From: an uncultured beta proteobacterium
GTDB taxonomy: Bacteria > Pseudomonadota > Gammaproteobacteria > Burkholderiales > Burkholderiaceae_C
DNA: 56,855 nucleotides
Assembly (NCBI GenBank): GCA_903951445.1
Contig: CAJBBZ010000157.1
Coordinates: forward strand, 1 to 56,855
Direction of reading: 5' to 3'
Made by a program: the position numbers and the translations under genes. Below the pieces are notes generated by a model. It worked only from the letters and a program-made list of their open reading frames with translations. It was not told where the DNA came from and searched no databases. Positions 1 to 8,109 of the stretch are shown piece after piece (the first letter of the stretch is position 1; each line of letters opens with the position of its first letter).

Positions 1-1142
1 GCCCCGAAGACGTGCAAGGCTTCAAAAACTTAATGCAGGCTTCCGAGCGTTGCTTCCAGCTCGGCTTTCAAGAGCTGGGCTTGGTTCCCTTTGAAACCCT
101 GGGCGATGTGGTCAAAGCCATGCCCAACTTGGCGCGCATGCAGGCGTGGCGCTCTATTTATAGCTTGGTGGCCCAACACATCAAGCACCCCAAGCTACGC
201 ATCGTTATGAGCTTTCATCCACTGCTCATCGGTGGCAATCCGTATTCGGTCACCTGCGTGTATGCGCTCATCCATGCACTTGAGCGGCGCTGGGGCGTGC
301 ACTCGGCCATGGGCGGCACGGGCGCCATCGTGCGCGAGCTGGTCAATTTGCTGCAGGCGCGCAATGTGCCCATCCGCTACAACACACCGGTCACGCGTAT
401 CCGTGTAGAGGCAGGCCGCGCCCGTGGTGTAGAACTTGCCAATGGCGAATTTATCCCCGCAGACATCGTGGTCAGCAATGGCGATGCGGCCTGGACCTAC
501 CGGCACCTGGTGGAACCGCAGCACCGCAAACACTGGACGGATAAGCGCATTGCCAAAGGCAACTACTCGTCCGGCCTGTTTGTCTGGTACTTTGGCACCG
601 ACCGCCAGTACCACGATGTGCCGCACCACATGATGGTGCTGGGCCCGCGCTACAAAGGCTTGCTGCAAGACATTTTTAAAAACCACACGCTGTCCAAAGA
701 CTTCAGCCTGTATCTGTACCGGCCCACTGCCACCGACCCTTCGCTGGCCCCACCCGGATGCGATAGTTTTTATGCGCTATCCGTAGTGCCCAACCTGAGC
801 AGCGGCACCGACTGGGCCGCGGTGACCGAGCAATACCGCGATGCGATTGCCACCGCTTTGCAAGAGAGCGTGCTGCCTAATTTGAAGCAGCATGTGGTGT
901 CGTCCAAAGTCACTACGCCGCAAGATTTTCAAGACCGTTTGTGGTCCTACAAAGGCGCAGGCTTTGGCTTAGAGCCCATCCTGACGCAAAGCGCTTGGTT
1001 TCGGCCGCACAACCGGTCTGAAGACGTGCAAGGTTTGTTCATGGTCGGTGCCAGCAGCCAACCCGGTGCCGGTGTGCCCAGTGTGTTGATGTCCGCAAAA
1101 ATGCTTCAAGAGGTGGTGCCCGATGTCACAAGCTTTGCCTGA
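1..1142 (+). CDS. crtI: Phytoene desaturase CrtI, 3' part
   Basis: Carotenoid desaturase that introduces double bonds into phytoene at the membrane to give neurosporene or lycopene-type products. The window opens inside the gene, so the N-terminal FAD-binding motif is missing. About 380 residues remain. They contain GGTGAIVRELVNLLQ, a domain typical of phytoene desaturases, followed by the VSNGDAAWTY region, and end with the family's C-terminal signature GAGVPSVLMSAKM, where the FAD-binding fold closes. The stop overlaps the crtB start by 20 bases, so the two are translated as one crtIB unit. Number of desaturation steps (three or four) cannot be read from sequence by eye. Identity is very secure; the true start lies before base 1. 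Confidence 0.95.
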   Translation, partial: PEDVQGFKNLMQASERCFQLGFQELGLVPFETLGDVVKAMPNLARMQAWRSIYSLVAQHIKHPKLRIVMSFHPLLIGGNPYSVTCVYALIHALERRWGVHSAMGGTGAIVRELVNLLQARNVPIRYNTPVTRIRVEAGRARGVELANGEFIPADIVVSNGDAAWTYRHLVEPQHRKHWTDKRIAKGNYSSGLFVWYFGTDRQYHDVPHHMMVLGPRYKGLLQDIFKNHTLSKDFSLYLYRPTATDPSLAPPGCDSFYALSVVPNLSSGTDWAAVTEQYRDAIATALQESVLPNLKQHVVSSKVTTPQDFQDRLWSYKGAGFGLEPILTQSAWFRPHNRSEDVQGLFMVGASSQPGAGVPSVLMSAKMLQEVVPDVTSFA

Positions 1143-2196
1143 AAACCATCCCGTTGCTGTACCCAAGGCCTACGACCTAGAGGCTTGCCGCCAGCTGATG
1201 CGCGGCGGCTCTAAATCGTTTTTTGCGGCCTCCAAGCTGCTGCCCACACGCTTGCGGCCACCTGCTACTGCGCTGTATGCCTATTGCCGTTTGGCCGACG
1301 ACGCTATCGACTTGGGCCAGGACCCCAAGCTGGCCATGCAAGACCTGCAACAGCGCCTGGACGAAATTTACGAGGGCCGCCCCGGCACCATGGACGCTGA
1401 CCGTGCGCTGGCGCATGTGGTGCACCGCTACGGCATACCGCGCGGTTTGCTAGATGCCTTGCTCGATGGCTTTTTGTGGGACACCCAAGACCGACGTTAC
1501 GAAACCCTGGCCGACGTCGAGGCCTACGGCGCCCGCGTAGCCGGTACCGTGGGCGCCATGATGTCCATCATCATGGGCGCATCCACCGACACCGCTATTG
1601 CCCGTGCTTGCGAAATGGGCGTGGCCATGCAACTGACCAACATCGCCCGCGACGTGGGCGAGGACGCGCGCAATGGCCGCCTTTACCTGCCGCGCGCTTG
1701 GTTCCGCGAGATTGGTATGGACGCTGATGCCTGGATTGCTAATCCGGTGTTTGATGCGCGCATCGCCGGCTTTACCCAGCGCCTGCTGCTGCGCGCCGAT
1801 GTGCTGTACCGCCGTGGCGAATTCGGCCTGGCCGAGCTTCCATGGGACTGCCGTCCCGCCATCCAAGCGGCGCGCTTGGTGTATGCCGAAATCGGTAAAC
1901 AGTTAGAGCGCGAAGGCCTTAACTCCATAGACCGCCGCACCGTGGTTTCCACCAGCCGCAAGTTGGCGCTGATTGCCCGCGCTGCCTCGGTGGCGTTCAA
2001 AGCCCCGGCCATGCCGGCGGTGGCCATCAGCCCGGTGCCCGCGATTGCATTTTTGGTCGATGTGGTCAGTCGCGACCGCCGCCCCAGCCACGACAACAAA
2101 CCCTGGACCCTGCCCAAGCGCAGCTTTGATCAGCGCGTGGAATGGATGGTGGACTTGTTCGGGCGCCTGGAGCAACGCGAGCGGATCAATCGCTAA
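1123..2196 (+). CDS. crtB: Phytoene synthase CrtB
   Basis: Condenses two geranylgeranyl diphosphates to phytoene, the first committed carotenoid step, using the product of crtE found at 27.5 kb. The 357-residue protein shows both Asp-rich motifs of the squalene/phytoene synthase family: YCRLADDAID near residue 60 and the LTNIARDVGEDARNGRLYLP signature near residue 170. The length is slightly above the usual 310-350 because of a C-terminal extension. The ATG sits inside the end of crtI (20-base overlap), indicating translational coupling. The gene lies on the strand opposite to the main photosynthesis superoperon, about 12 kb from crtC. Confidence 0.96.
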   Translation: MSQALPENHPVAVPKAYDLEACRQLMRGGSKSFFAASKLLPTRLRPPATALYAYCRLADDAIDLGQDPKLAMQDLQQRLDEIYEGRPGTMDADRALAHVVHRYGIPRGLLDALLDGFLWDTQDRRYETLADVEAYGARVAGTVGAMMSIIMGASTDTAIARACEMGVAMQLTNIARDVGEDARNGRLYLPRAWFREIGMDADAWIANPVFDARIAGFTQRLLLRADVLYRRGEFGLAELPWDCRPAIQAARLVYAEIGKQLEREGLNSIDRRTVVSTSRKLALIARAASVAFKAPAMPAVAISPVPAIAFLVDVVSRDRRPSHDNKPWTLPKRSFDQRVEWMVDLFGRLEQRERINR

Positions 2197-2202
2197 AGCA
2201 CT

Positions 2203-2430
2203 GTGTCGCTCAAGCTCGTCGAGGTGCTGGTACTGGTATGCGCAGGGGCCTTGTTCGTGTGGTGGCAAATGCGTGATCTGCGAATAGCACGCGAACAAAC
2301 GCGCCGCCAAAAGGCAGATGCCGCCATTGCGAGCGCAGCGAAGCAATCCACACATGCAGGTGGTGCCAATCAAGATAGCGCGCCGGATGCAAGCAGTGCC
2401 CAAGTCGATGGATCGCCGCATGCACCCTGA
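2203..2430 (+). CDS. Small single-span membrane protein, unknown function
   Basis: A 75-residue ORF beginning with GTG six bases after the crtB stop. Residues 4-22 form a hydrophobic helix (LVEVLVLVCAGALFVWWQM) followed by a charged segment rich in Arg and Lys; the second half is low in complexity and is partly encoded by a dispersed 29-base repeat (2323-2351). It overlaps the next gene's probable start by about 20 bases. I do not recognise a family. Position directly behind crtB suggests cotranscription with crtIB. The C-terminal half may be an accident of repeat insertion that extended a shorter ORF. Confidence 0.45.
   Translation: MSLKLVEVLVLVCAGALFVWWQMRDLRIAREQTRRQKADAAIASAAKQSTHAGGANQDSAPDASSAQVDGSPHAP
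2323..2351 (+). repeat. Dispersed 29-base repeat, copy 1
   Basis: The sequence around ATTGCGAGCGCAGCGAAG matches the reverse complement of 43634-43662 at 27 of 29 positions. It lies inside the small ORF behind crtB, where it encodes IASAAKQST. The second copy encodes IASEAKQST inside a hydantoinase-like gene. The core contains short inverted repeats (GCGAGCG / AGCGAAGC), like REP-type elements that tolerate open reading in one frame. Confidence 0.7.
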
Positions 2431-2872
2431 GCTCAAAGTCATCCACTTGGTTTGCGCTGCATTGTTTTTGGGCAATGTCATCGTCAGCGGCGTGTGGGCG
2501 CTATTGGCCGAGCGCACGCGCAACCATGCCATCATCCAGTTCAGCAACACCATGGTGCTGATTACCGATGGCCTATTTACCCTGACCGGTGCAATCGGCG
2601 TGGTCTGGACCGGCCACGGCATGGCGGTGCATTTTGATGGCGGCGCGGGTCACCCCTGGATACAGTGGTCGTACGGGCTGCTAAGTTTTTCCGGGCTGAT
2701 ATGGCTGTTGGTGCTGGTGCCTATCCAGTTCAAACAACGCGCATTGCTGCGCGCCAGCGACACCGTGGGCGAAGACTACTGGCGCCTCTCGCGCATCTGG
2801 CAAATCGCCGGTGCGATAGCTACCGTGCTGCCGCTGCCGATTGTGTATTTCATGGTTAACAAATCGGTTTAA
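2408..2872 (+). CDS. DUF2269-type integral membrane protein
   Basis: A protein of about 154 residues with four hydrophobic segments: KVIHLVCAALFLGNVIVSGVW, an internal pair around LITDGLFTLTGAIGVVW and WSYGLLSFSGLIWLLVLVPI, and a C-terminal IAGAIATVLPLPIVYFMV. This layout with a conserved His near the first helix fits the DUF2269 family of predicted integral membrane proteins; the biochemical role is unknown. ATG 2408 or the ATG at 2420 (MHPELKV) could be the start; both begin in the end of the preceding small ORF. It occupies the position behind crtB where some purple bacteria carry tspO/crtK, but it does not show the Trp-rich TspO pattern. Confidence 0.72.
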   Translation: MDRRMHPELKVIHLVCAALFLGNVIVSGVWALLAERTRNHAIIQFSNTMVLITDGLFTLTGAIGVVWTGHGMAVHFDGGAGHPWIQWSYGLLSFSGLIWLLVLVPIQFKQRALLRASDTVGEDYWRLSRIWQIAGAIATVLPLPIVYFMVNKSV

Positions 2873-2986
2873 GCTGCGGGCTCCGCCAGGCGCTGCTAAT
2901 TTTTGTTTCGCGGCGTAGCGCATGACTTGCACGCTTGCGCCGCTGGTCTGTCTAGCGGCCTTCTGTCCATTTCATAAATTTTTCTT

Positions 2987-3895
2987 ATGCCATCTGCCAC
3001 TTCAACATTCAAAGGCCAGGTCGTCCTCATCACCGGCGCGGCATCGGGCATAGGCGCGGCCACGGCCCTCGAAGTGCTGGCCCAAGGCGGCGTACCCGTC
3101 TTGGTGGATTGCGACGCCGAGCCTCTTGCCACCATGGCCACGCGCTGCGGTGGCGATGTGTTGCACTTGGTGGCCGATGTAACCGACTTGCCCGCCATGG
3201 AGCGCGTGGCCGCGCAAACCTTGGCGCGCCATGGGCGCATCGATGTGGTGTTTGCCAATGCCGGTGTCGCCGCCTTCGGGCCGCTGGCGTTGGTGGAGCC
3301 GCAGGCCTGGAAGCGCTGTGTGGAGGTGAATGTGTTTGGCGTGTTCAACACCGTGCGCGCTGCGCTGCCTGCGGTGATGCAAGCGCGCGGCTATGTGCTG
3401 ATCAATGCCTCGGTATCCTCGTTTGCGCACCCGCCGGTGATGTCAGCCTATGCGGCCAGCAAATCAGCGGTGGAGGCCATGGGCAACTCCTGGCGCATCG
3501 AGCTGGCTTCGCATGGGGTAGATGTGGGCGTGGTGCATGCCGGCTGGGTCAGCACGCCGCTTGTCACCGAGGGCGCGCTGCACCCAGGCTTTGTGCGCCT
3601 GCGCGCCACCATGCCCGGCCCGCTCAATAGCGAAACATCGCCGCAAGACGCCGCCCGCGCTATCGTGCGCGGCATGCAAGCGCGCAAAGGCCGCATCTGG
3701 ATACCCGGCTGGCTGCGCATCCTCTACGCCCTGCGCGCACTGCTGCATCTGCCCTTCGCCGAACGCGAACTGCGCCGCGCCGCGCCAGAGATTGAGGCGA
3801 TTTATATAGAGGGTCTGGAAGCGGAAGGGGCGCTGGCTTCTTCGTTTGGGCCCAGGGAGAGGGAGAGGACCTTGGCGCGGGGGCGGGGGGAATAA
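2987..3895 (+). CDS. Short-chain dehydrogenase/reductase
   Basis: A 302-residue SDR oxidoreductase of unknown substrate. The NAD(P)-binding motif TGAASGIG is near residue 17, the NAG motif (ANAGVAAFG) near 90, and the catalytic Ser and YxxxK (SAYAASKSA) near 145-165. The C-terminal 60 residues are basic (RKGRIWIPGWLRILYALRALL) and could associate with the membrane, as in retinol-dehydrogenase-like and mycolate-reductase-like SDRs. No clear Shine-Dalgarno sequence precedes the ATG. Its position after the crtIB group may be coincidental; 114 bases separate it from the preceding gene. Confidence 0.9.
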   Translation: MPSATSTFKGQVVLITGAASGIGAATALEVLAQGGVPVLVDCDAEPLATMATRCGGDVLHLVADVTDLPAMERVAAQTLARHGRIDVVFANAGVAAFGPLALVEPQAWKRCVEVNVFGVFNTVRAALPAVMQARGYVLINASVSSFAHPPVMSAYAASKSAVEAMGNSWRIELASHGVDVGVVHAGWVSTPLVTEGALHPGFVRLRATMPGPLNSETSPQDAARAIVRGMQARKGRIWIPGWLRILYALRALLHLPFAERELRRAAPEIEAIYIEGLEAEGALASSFGPRERERTLARGRGE

Positions 3896-4015
3896 CGCCA
3901 GCTTTGGGTATTTATCCCCATGAATGCACTTCAGGATGTGCTCTCGATACTCACCACGGGGGTGTTTGATCGCCGCTGTTCAGGATTATTGGAGCCGCAA
4001 GGCTGGGTGTTGCGT

Positions 4016-4058
4016 TTGCATGCAATTTATTGACAAATGCAAACATAATGCAACATAC
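4016..4058 (+). promoter_or_regulatory. Probable promoter/operator of the AbiE pair
   Basis: A perfect 10-base palindrome TTGCATGCAA (4016-4025) is followed by two more ATGCAA copies (4037-4042 and 4048-4053). A TTGACA at 4030-4035 lies between them, with only a weak -10 (ACATAC, 17-base spacing). AbiEi proteins repress their own promoter through repeats of this kind, so autoregulation is likely. Confidence 0.45.
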
Positions 4059-4065
4059 TTACACC

Positions 4066-4683
4066 ATGAACCTTCGCTCCCAATCAACGCATGAGCATGC
4101 TGTCCTGGAACTTGCCAGGGCAAGACCGCTGTTGCGCGCCCGGGATCTTGCGCAGCAGCAGTTGCCAACCATTGTGTTGAGCCGACTGGTTGCAGCAGGC
4201 AAGCTCGATAGACTTGCACGAGGGATTTATGGACTGCCGGGGCGGGCCATTAGCGAGCACCGGTCGCTTGCGGAAGTGGCGCTGCGTGTGCCACTGGGAG
4301 TGGTTTGCCTCCTTTCGGCACTGCGCTTGCATGGCATCGGGACGCAGGCACCGTTTGAGGTCTGGCTTGCCATTGAGCACCGCGCGCATATTTCACGGCT
4401 TGACCAACCCAGAATTCGGCCTGTGCGCATGTCCGGGTTGGCATTCACCGATGGCATTGAGCACCTACCGATTGATGGCGTGAGCGTGCCGGTGTTTAAC
4501 GCCGCCAAAACTGTGGCCGATTGCTTCAAATACCGCAACAAAATCGGTCTGGACATTGCACTGGAAGCCCTGCGCGATGGATGGGCACAACGAAAATTTA
4601 CGATGGACGAGATTTGGCATTTCGCGGCGGTCGACCGGGTTGCCAACATCATGCGCCCCTACCTCGAGAGCGTGTCAACGTGA
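4066..4683 (+). CDS. abiEi: AbiEi-type antitoxin / transcriptional regulator
   Basis: Antitoxin of a type IV AbiE toxin-antitoxin system. The 205-residue protein has an N-terminal winged-helix region (ARDLAQQQLPTIVLSRLVAAGKLDRLARGIYGLP), the typical opening of AbiEi proteins, and a C-terminal antitoxin domain (SALRLHGIGTQAPFEVWLAI ... VPVFNAAKTVADCFKYRNKIGLDIALEAL). ATG 4066 was chosen over upstream in-frame starts because the predicted promoter and operator lie over those. The stop overlaps the toxin GTG by four bases. Known family members counteract the nucleotidyltransferase toxin without direct binding and repress the operon. Confidence 0.88.
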   Translation: MNLRSQSTHEHAVLELARARPLLRARDLAQQQLPTIVLSRLVAAGKLDRLARGIYGLPGRAISEHRSLAEVALRVPLGVVCLLSALRLHGIGTQAPFEVWLAIEHRAHISRLDQPRIRPVRMSGLAFTDGIEHLPIDGVSVPVFNAAKTVADCFKYRNKIGLDIALEALRDGWAQRKFTMDEIWHFAAVDRVANIMRPYLESVST

Positions 4684-5525
4684 ATCGCAATCTGGCGGCA
4701 TCGGTCCGTGCACGCCTGAAACAACACGCCGACGCAACGAAGCAAGACTTCAATTTGACGCTCACGCATTACGGACTGGAGCGTTTGCTATACCGACTGT
4801 CCGTTTCCGAGCACGCGTCAAATTTCCTGCTCAAGGGTGCCTTGCTGTTCACGCTTTGGTATGACCTTGCACACCGACCCACCCGCGACCTTGATCTTTT
4901 GGGCTTTGGCCCGGATGATGTGGATACAGCCGTTCGCATTTTTCAGGAAATTTGCCTCACCTCTGTAGAGGACGGGGTAGTGTTTGACCCCGATTCCGTC
5001 AGGGGGTCGAGCATCCGCAAAGAGGTAGGCTATGGAGGTGTGCGGATCGACATTCAGGCAACGTTGGATGGTGCGCGCATCGCACTGCAAGTTGATATCG
5101 GGTTCGGCGACGCGGTGACTCCGGCACCACAGGCGATCAGCTACCCGGTACTGCTGGAAGATTTTCCGGCACCACAACTGCGGGCCTATCCGAAATACAC
5201 GGTTGTCGCCGAAAAGTTCCATGCAGTGTGCTTGCTGGGGCTGGCCAACACACGAATGAAGGATTACTTCGATTTGTGGGTGCTATTGGGGGACACTACG
5301 CTTGACCCCCTCGAAGTCCGCCGCGCCATTGAAGCAACTTTAGAGCGCCGCAAAATGCCCATGCCGACCACGGTGCCCATCGGATTCACAGACACCTTTG
5401 CAGACGATGCAATCAAGCAAACTCAGTGGAAAGCATTTCTGAAAAAGAACCAGCTTGATCCAATTGTGCTGGCCGATGTGGTGCGCAAATTGCGCGGAAG
5501 GTTTCTTGACGTCGGAGTCATCTGA
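4680..5525 (+). CDS. abiEii: AbiEii-type nucleotidyltransferase toxin
   Basis: Toxin of the AbiE pair, a DNA polymerase beta-like nucleotidyltransferase; family members block growth by NTP transfer to tRNA or similar targets. The protein is 281 residues. It shows LLKGALLFTLWYD followed by RPTRDLDLLGFG, matching the GG/GS-x-DxD active-site arrangement, and a later KEVGYGGVRIDIQ and EKFHAVCLLG pattern (Lys of motif IV). The GTG start at 4680 shares GTGA with the antitoxin stop. All the key motifs are present and no interruption is visible, so the module appears intact. Confidence 0.87.
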   Translation: MNRNLAASVRARLKQHADATKQDFNLTLTHYGLERLLYRLSVSEHASNFLLKGALLFTLWYDLAHRPTRDLDLLGFGPDDVDTAVRIFQEICLTSVEDGVVFDPDSVRGSSIRKEVGYGGVRIDIQATLDGARIALQVDIGFGDAVTPAPQAISYPVLLEDFPAPQLRAYPKYTVVAEKFHAVCLLGLANTRMKDYFDLWVLLGDTTLDPLEVRRAIEATLERRKMPMPTTVPIGFTDTFADDAIKQTQWKAFLKKNQLDPIVLADVVRKLRGRFLDVGVI

Positions 5526-5929
5526 GCCCGCAGTGCAGTGAGCTGGGTGTTTGATACGGCAAAAAAAATGGGTGGTTTCCGGTGTTGATCCAGTTCGTGG
5601 ACAGGTTTTTCAATACGACCAATGGGCGTGTTTCTGGTACTTGGCTTTGTGTGGGTCTGATTTAGAAAGTCAGCGCTTGTCCGGACATGCCGATAAAACC
5701 CAATATTCTTCTGGTCGCGAAACACCTAGGAAAGGTCTGGACAAGTCTGCCTTCTGACCCGCCCAACGGTTAAATGCCGATGAAATAAAAAAGCTTTGCC
5801 ACCATACCGAAAGTGACTAATGTGCTGGCGATACGCTCGCATGCGCAGGCGGGGCAATGCGTTGGAAGGCGAAGACAGGCGCGCGCAGCTAGGTCAGCAC
5901 CTGGCCCGAACCAGCATCAGGGATATAAC
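5526..5929. other. About 400 bases without a recognisable gene
   Basis: The stretch between the AbiE toxin and the next toxin-antitoxin operon has only short ORFs in several frames and no family I recognise. Base composition is more AT-rich than the flanking core genes, in keeping with an accessory patch. No inverted ends of an insertion sequence were seen. Confidence 0.5.
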
Positions 5930-5944
5930 AATGACATTGTCATT
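5930..5944 (+). promoter_or_regulatory. Operator palindrome of the DUF1778/GNAT operon
   Basis: AATGACA-T-TGTCATT is a perfect 15-base palindrome 38 bases before the antitoxin ATG, embedded in AT-rich promoter-like sequence (TATGCT at 5949). DUF1778 antitoxins are ribbon-helix-helix repressors that bind palindromes upstream of their own operon. Confidence 0.55.
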
Positions 5945-5982
5945 ACATTATGCTAGTATCGGATTTTGTAGGGAAAAACTCT

Positions 5983-6264
5983 ATGCCAGCCACACTCGAA
6001 GTTAAACGCGAGACCCTCAACATCCGAATCAAGCCCGAGGAGCGCAACCTCATTGATCGCGCAGCCAAGACGCGCGGTAAGAACCGCACGGATTTCATTT
6101 TGGATGCGGCCAGGTTGGCTGCGGAAGATGCACTACTTGACCAGGTCATCATTTCGGTAAGTTCTGAGGCCTACTCGCAATTTTTGGCGCGGCTTGACAT
6201 GCCGCCAAAACCTAACCAGCGCCTGCGCAAAACGATGCAAACGCCGCCCCCATGGGAGCGTTGA
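5983..6264 (+). CDS. DUF1778-family antitoxin (TacA-like)
   Basis: A 93-residue ribbon-helix-helix antitoxin. The N-terminal segment KRETLNIRIKPEERNLIDRAAKTRGKNRTDFILDAA-type pattern (within residues 8-42) is the DUF1778 DNA-binding core, and the C-terminal tail would wrap the acetyltransferase toxin. The in-frame ATG at 5950 is possible but lies in the promoter region; ATG 5983 agrees with the family N-terminus MPATLEVKRETLNIR. The stop is three bases before the toxin ATG, so the pair is one operon. Confidence 0.9.
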   Translation: MPATLEVKRETLNIRIKPEERNLIDRAAKTRGKNRTDFILDAARLAAEDALLDQVIISVSSEAYSQFLARLDMPPKPNQRLRKTMQTPPPWER

Positions 6265-6756
<492 letters not shown>

Positions 6757-6904
6757 CCCACTCACGCGACAGGAACCTCCTTCAGTTAGCTTGATATCTT
6801 TGGAAATCATTCTTGAAATGTGGTTGTGCCTACCCATACCAGCCACTCGCGAATGACCGTAGATGGCCCGTAGCAGGAAACCGAAATGCTATAAATAGTA
6901 TGGA

Positions 6905-7053
6905 TTAGACGAGCCAGCTGGAGGTCGCCCCCTGCCAACCGTTGACAGCCTATTAGCTGTACGGCCGCGCAGCATGGCCTGCGCATGGTCACGCGCAACA
7001 CGCGGGATTTTGCTGCTCTGGGCTTGGATGTGATTAATCCTTGGAGTAATTAG
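6905..7053 (+). pseudogene. PIN-domain (VapC/FitB-type) toxin remnant, C-terminal part
   Basis: Two adjoining reading frames together give the end of a PIN ribonuclease. Bases 6905-6958 read LDEPAGGRPLPTVDSLLA and bases 6961-7053 read TAAQHGLRMVTRNTRDFAAL then GLDVINPWSN and a stop. The order PLPxxDSLLAATAxxHGLxxVTRN is typical of VapC toxins. The frames join if one base is missing at about 6959 (GCTGTACG for an expected GCTGCTACG). The N-terminal half with the first catalytic Asp is not found, and no antitoxin gene is present nearby. It is a decayed module. Confidence 0.7.
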
Positions 7054-7179
7054 TCGTACCCAGACAACGCTAAGTCCGCGCGTTTTCCAAAAACACGCTC
7101 ATTAGAAAGCACCGAATTTGTAGCGAAGGCGACACCCATCTAACCTTCGCCTTAGACCAAGCTTGCTAATCTTCGGTCC

Positions 7180-7584
7180 ATGAAGATTTCAGAGCTTGCC
7201 AAGCGAACCGGTGTCTCCACCCACGCCTTGCGCCACTACGAGCGCTTGGGGCTTTTGGAGCCGGTGCGCCATGCCAATGGCTATCGCGACTACACCGAAG
7301 CCATGCGGCGCGAAGTTGTCTTCATTGCCATGTCGCGCAAGATCGGCTTTTCCTTGGCTGCGATTGCCCAGCGGCTACCCGCCTACCGCGCCGGGCGGCT
7401 GCGCAACGCGGACATGGTGGAGGCTTTGGAGGTGCGTGTTGCAGAAATAGATAAAGAGCTGGCTGCACTCGCGGCCCTGCGTGCGCAAGTTATTTCTCAT
7501 ATGGAATGGCTGCAAAAACCACCGTTAAAAAATACGGCGGCAAGCGCCACTTCCAACCCATCACGCAAACGGAGTAAGAAATGA
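7180..7584 (+). CDS. MerR-family transcriptional regulator
   Basis: A 134-residue regulator with the MerR winged-helix at residues 1-70 (MKISELAKRTGVSTHALRHY, then the YRDYTEAMRREV wing) and a predicted coiled-coil dimerisation helix at residues 85-115 (EVRVAEIDKELAALAALRAQV). The basic tail ends RKRSKK. There is no cluster of metal-binding Cys, so it is not a mercury or zinc type; the effector is unknown. Its stop overlaps the ATG of the following thioesterase-like gene (ATGA), so that gene is likely in the same operon and perhaps the regulated target. Confidence 0.9.
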   Translation: MKISELAKRTGVSTHALRHYERLGLLEPVRHANGYRDYTEAMRREVVFIAMSRKIGFSLAAIAQRLPAYRAGRLRNADMVEALEVRVAEIDKELAALAALRAQVISHMEWLQKPPLKNTAASATSNPSRKRSKK

Positions 7585-8054
7585 GCACAGGTGCTACAGA
7601 CACGAACCCTAGTTTTAAAGCCTTGGAGCGCCTGGTGCTGTCCATGCCCATGGCGCGCACGCTGGGTTTACGCTTCAATCGCATCGCGCCGTCCGTGGTG
7701 GAGCTTGAAATTCCCGTCCAGGACGCCTTTACTTTTCGGCCTGGCCAGATGCAGGCGACGCCAGTATTTGCCATTGCGGACTTTGCGGCGGTGGCCGCTG
7801 CCGGTACCACGCTGAAACCCGGCTGGGTCAATGCCACTATCGATGCCACCCTCAAACTGATTGCCCCCGCCCAAGGTGTTGCGTTACGAGCCAGAGGGCG
7901 GGTGATTGACGCTGGCAAGCTTCTGACGATTTGCGCCGCCGATGTGTACGCCGTGGCCGAAGACGGAAGCGAGACGCTGTGTGCAACGCTCTTAGGCACC
8001 GCGCGCAATATCGATATGAATCCGAAGCCGCAGTCAATAAAAGAGCCGGGGTGA
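7581..8054 (+). CDS. Hotdog-fold thioesterase-like protein (PaaI/DUF4442 type)
   Basis: A 157-residue protein of the hotdog superfamily. The pattern MARTLGLRFNRIAPSVVELEIP, then a helix around QATPVFAIADFAAVAAAGTT, then strands ending in ARGRVIDAGKLLTICAADVYAV, follows the PaaI/DUF4442 arrangement of putative acyl-CoA thioesterases. The usual catalytic Asp/Glu in the central helix could be the Asp of FAIADFAA. Substrate is unknown. It is translationally coupled to the MerR regulator (four-base overlap). Confidence 0.8.
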   Translation: MSTGATDTNPSFKALERLVLSMPMARTLGLRFNRIAPSVVELEIPVQDAFTFRPGQMQATPVFAIADFAAVAAAGTTLKPGWVNATIDATLKLIAPAQGVALRARGRVIDAGKLLTICAADVYAVAEDGSETLCATLLGTARNIDMNPKPQSIKEPG

Positions 8055-8109
8055 GGCTGGGGCGGCTAAAAAGCCACCTAGCTAGAACGGGCTGCCATGG
8101 CGCTTCGAC

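Noticed and set aside
195-686. Long antisense ORFs opposite crtI, crtB, bch and sox genes
   Set aside because: In this GC-rich DNA the antisense frames are open by composition; they lack ribosome binding sites and domains and mirror real genes.
2408-2872. TspO/CrtK assignment for the gene behind crtB
   Set aside because: TspO is rich in Trp with a PxxxP and WxPP pattern, none of which is seen; the helix layout fits DUF2269 better.
5551-5757. Short ORFs between AbiE and the DUF1778 operon as transposase remnants
   Set aside because: Neither strand shows a DDE or HTH pattern, and no terminal inverted repeats were found.
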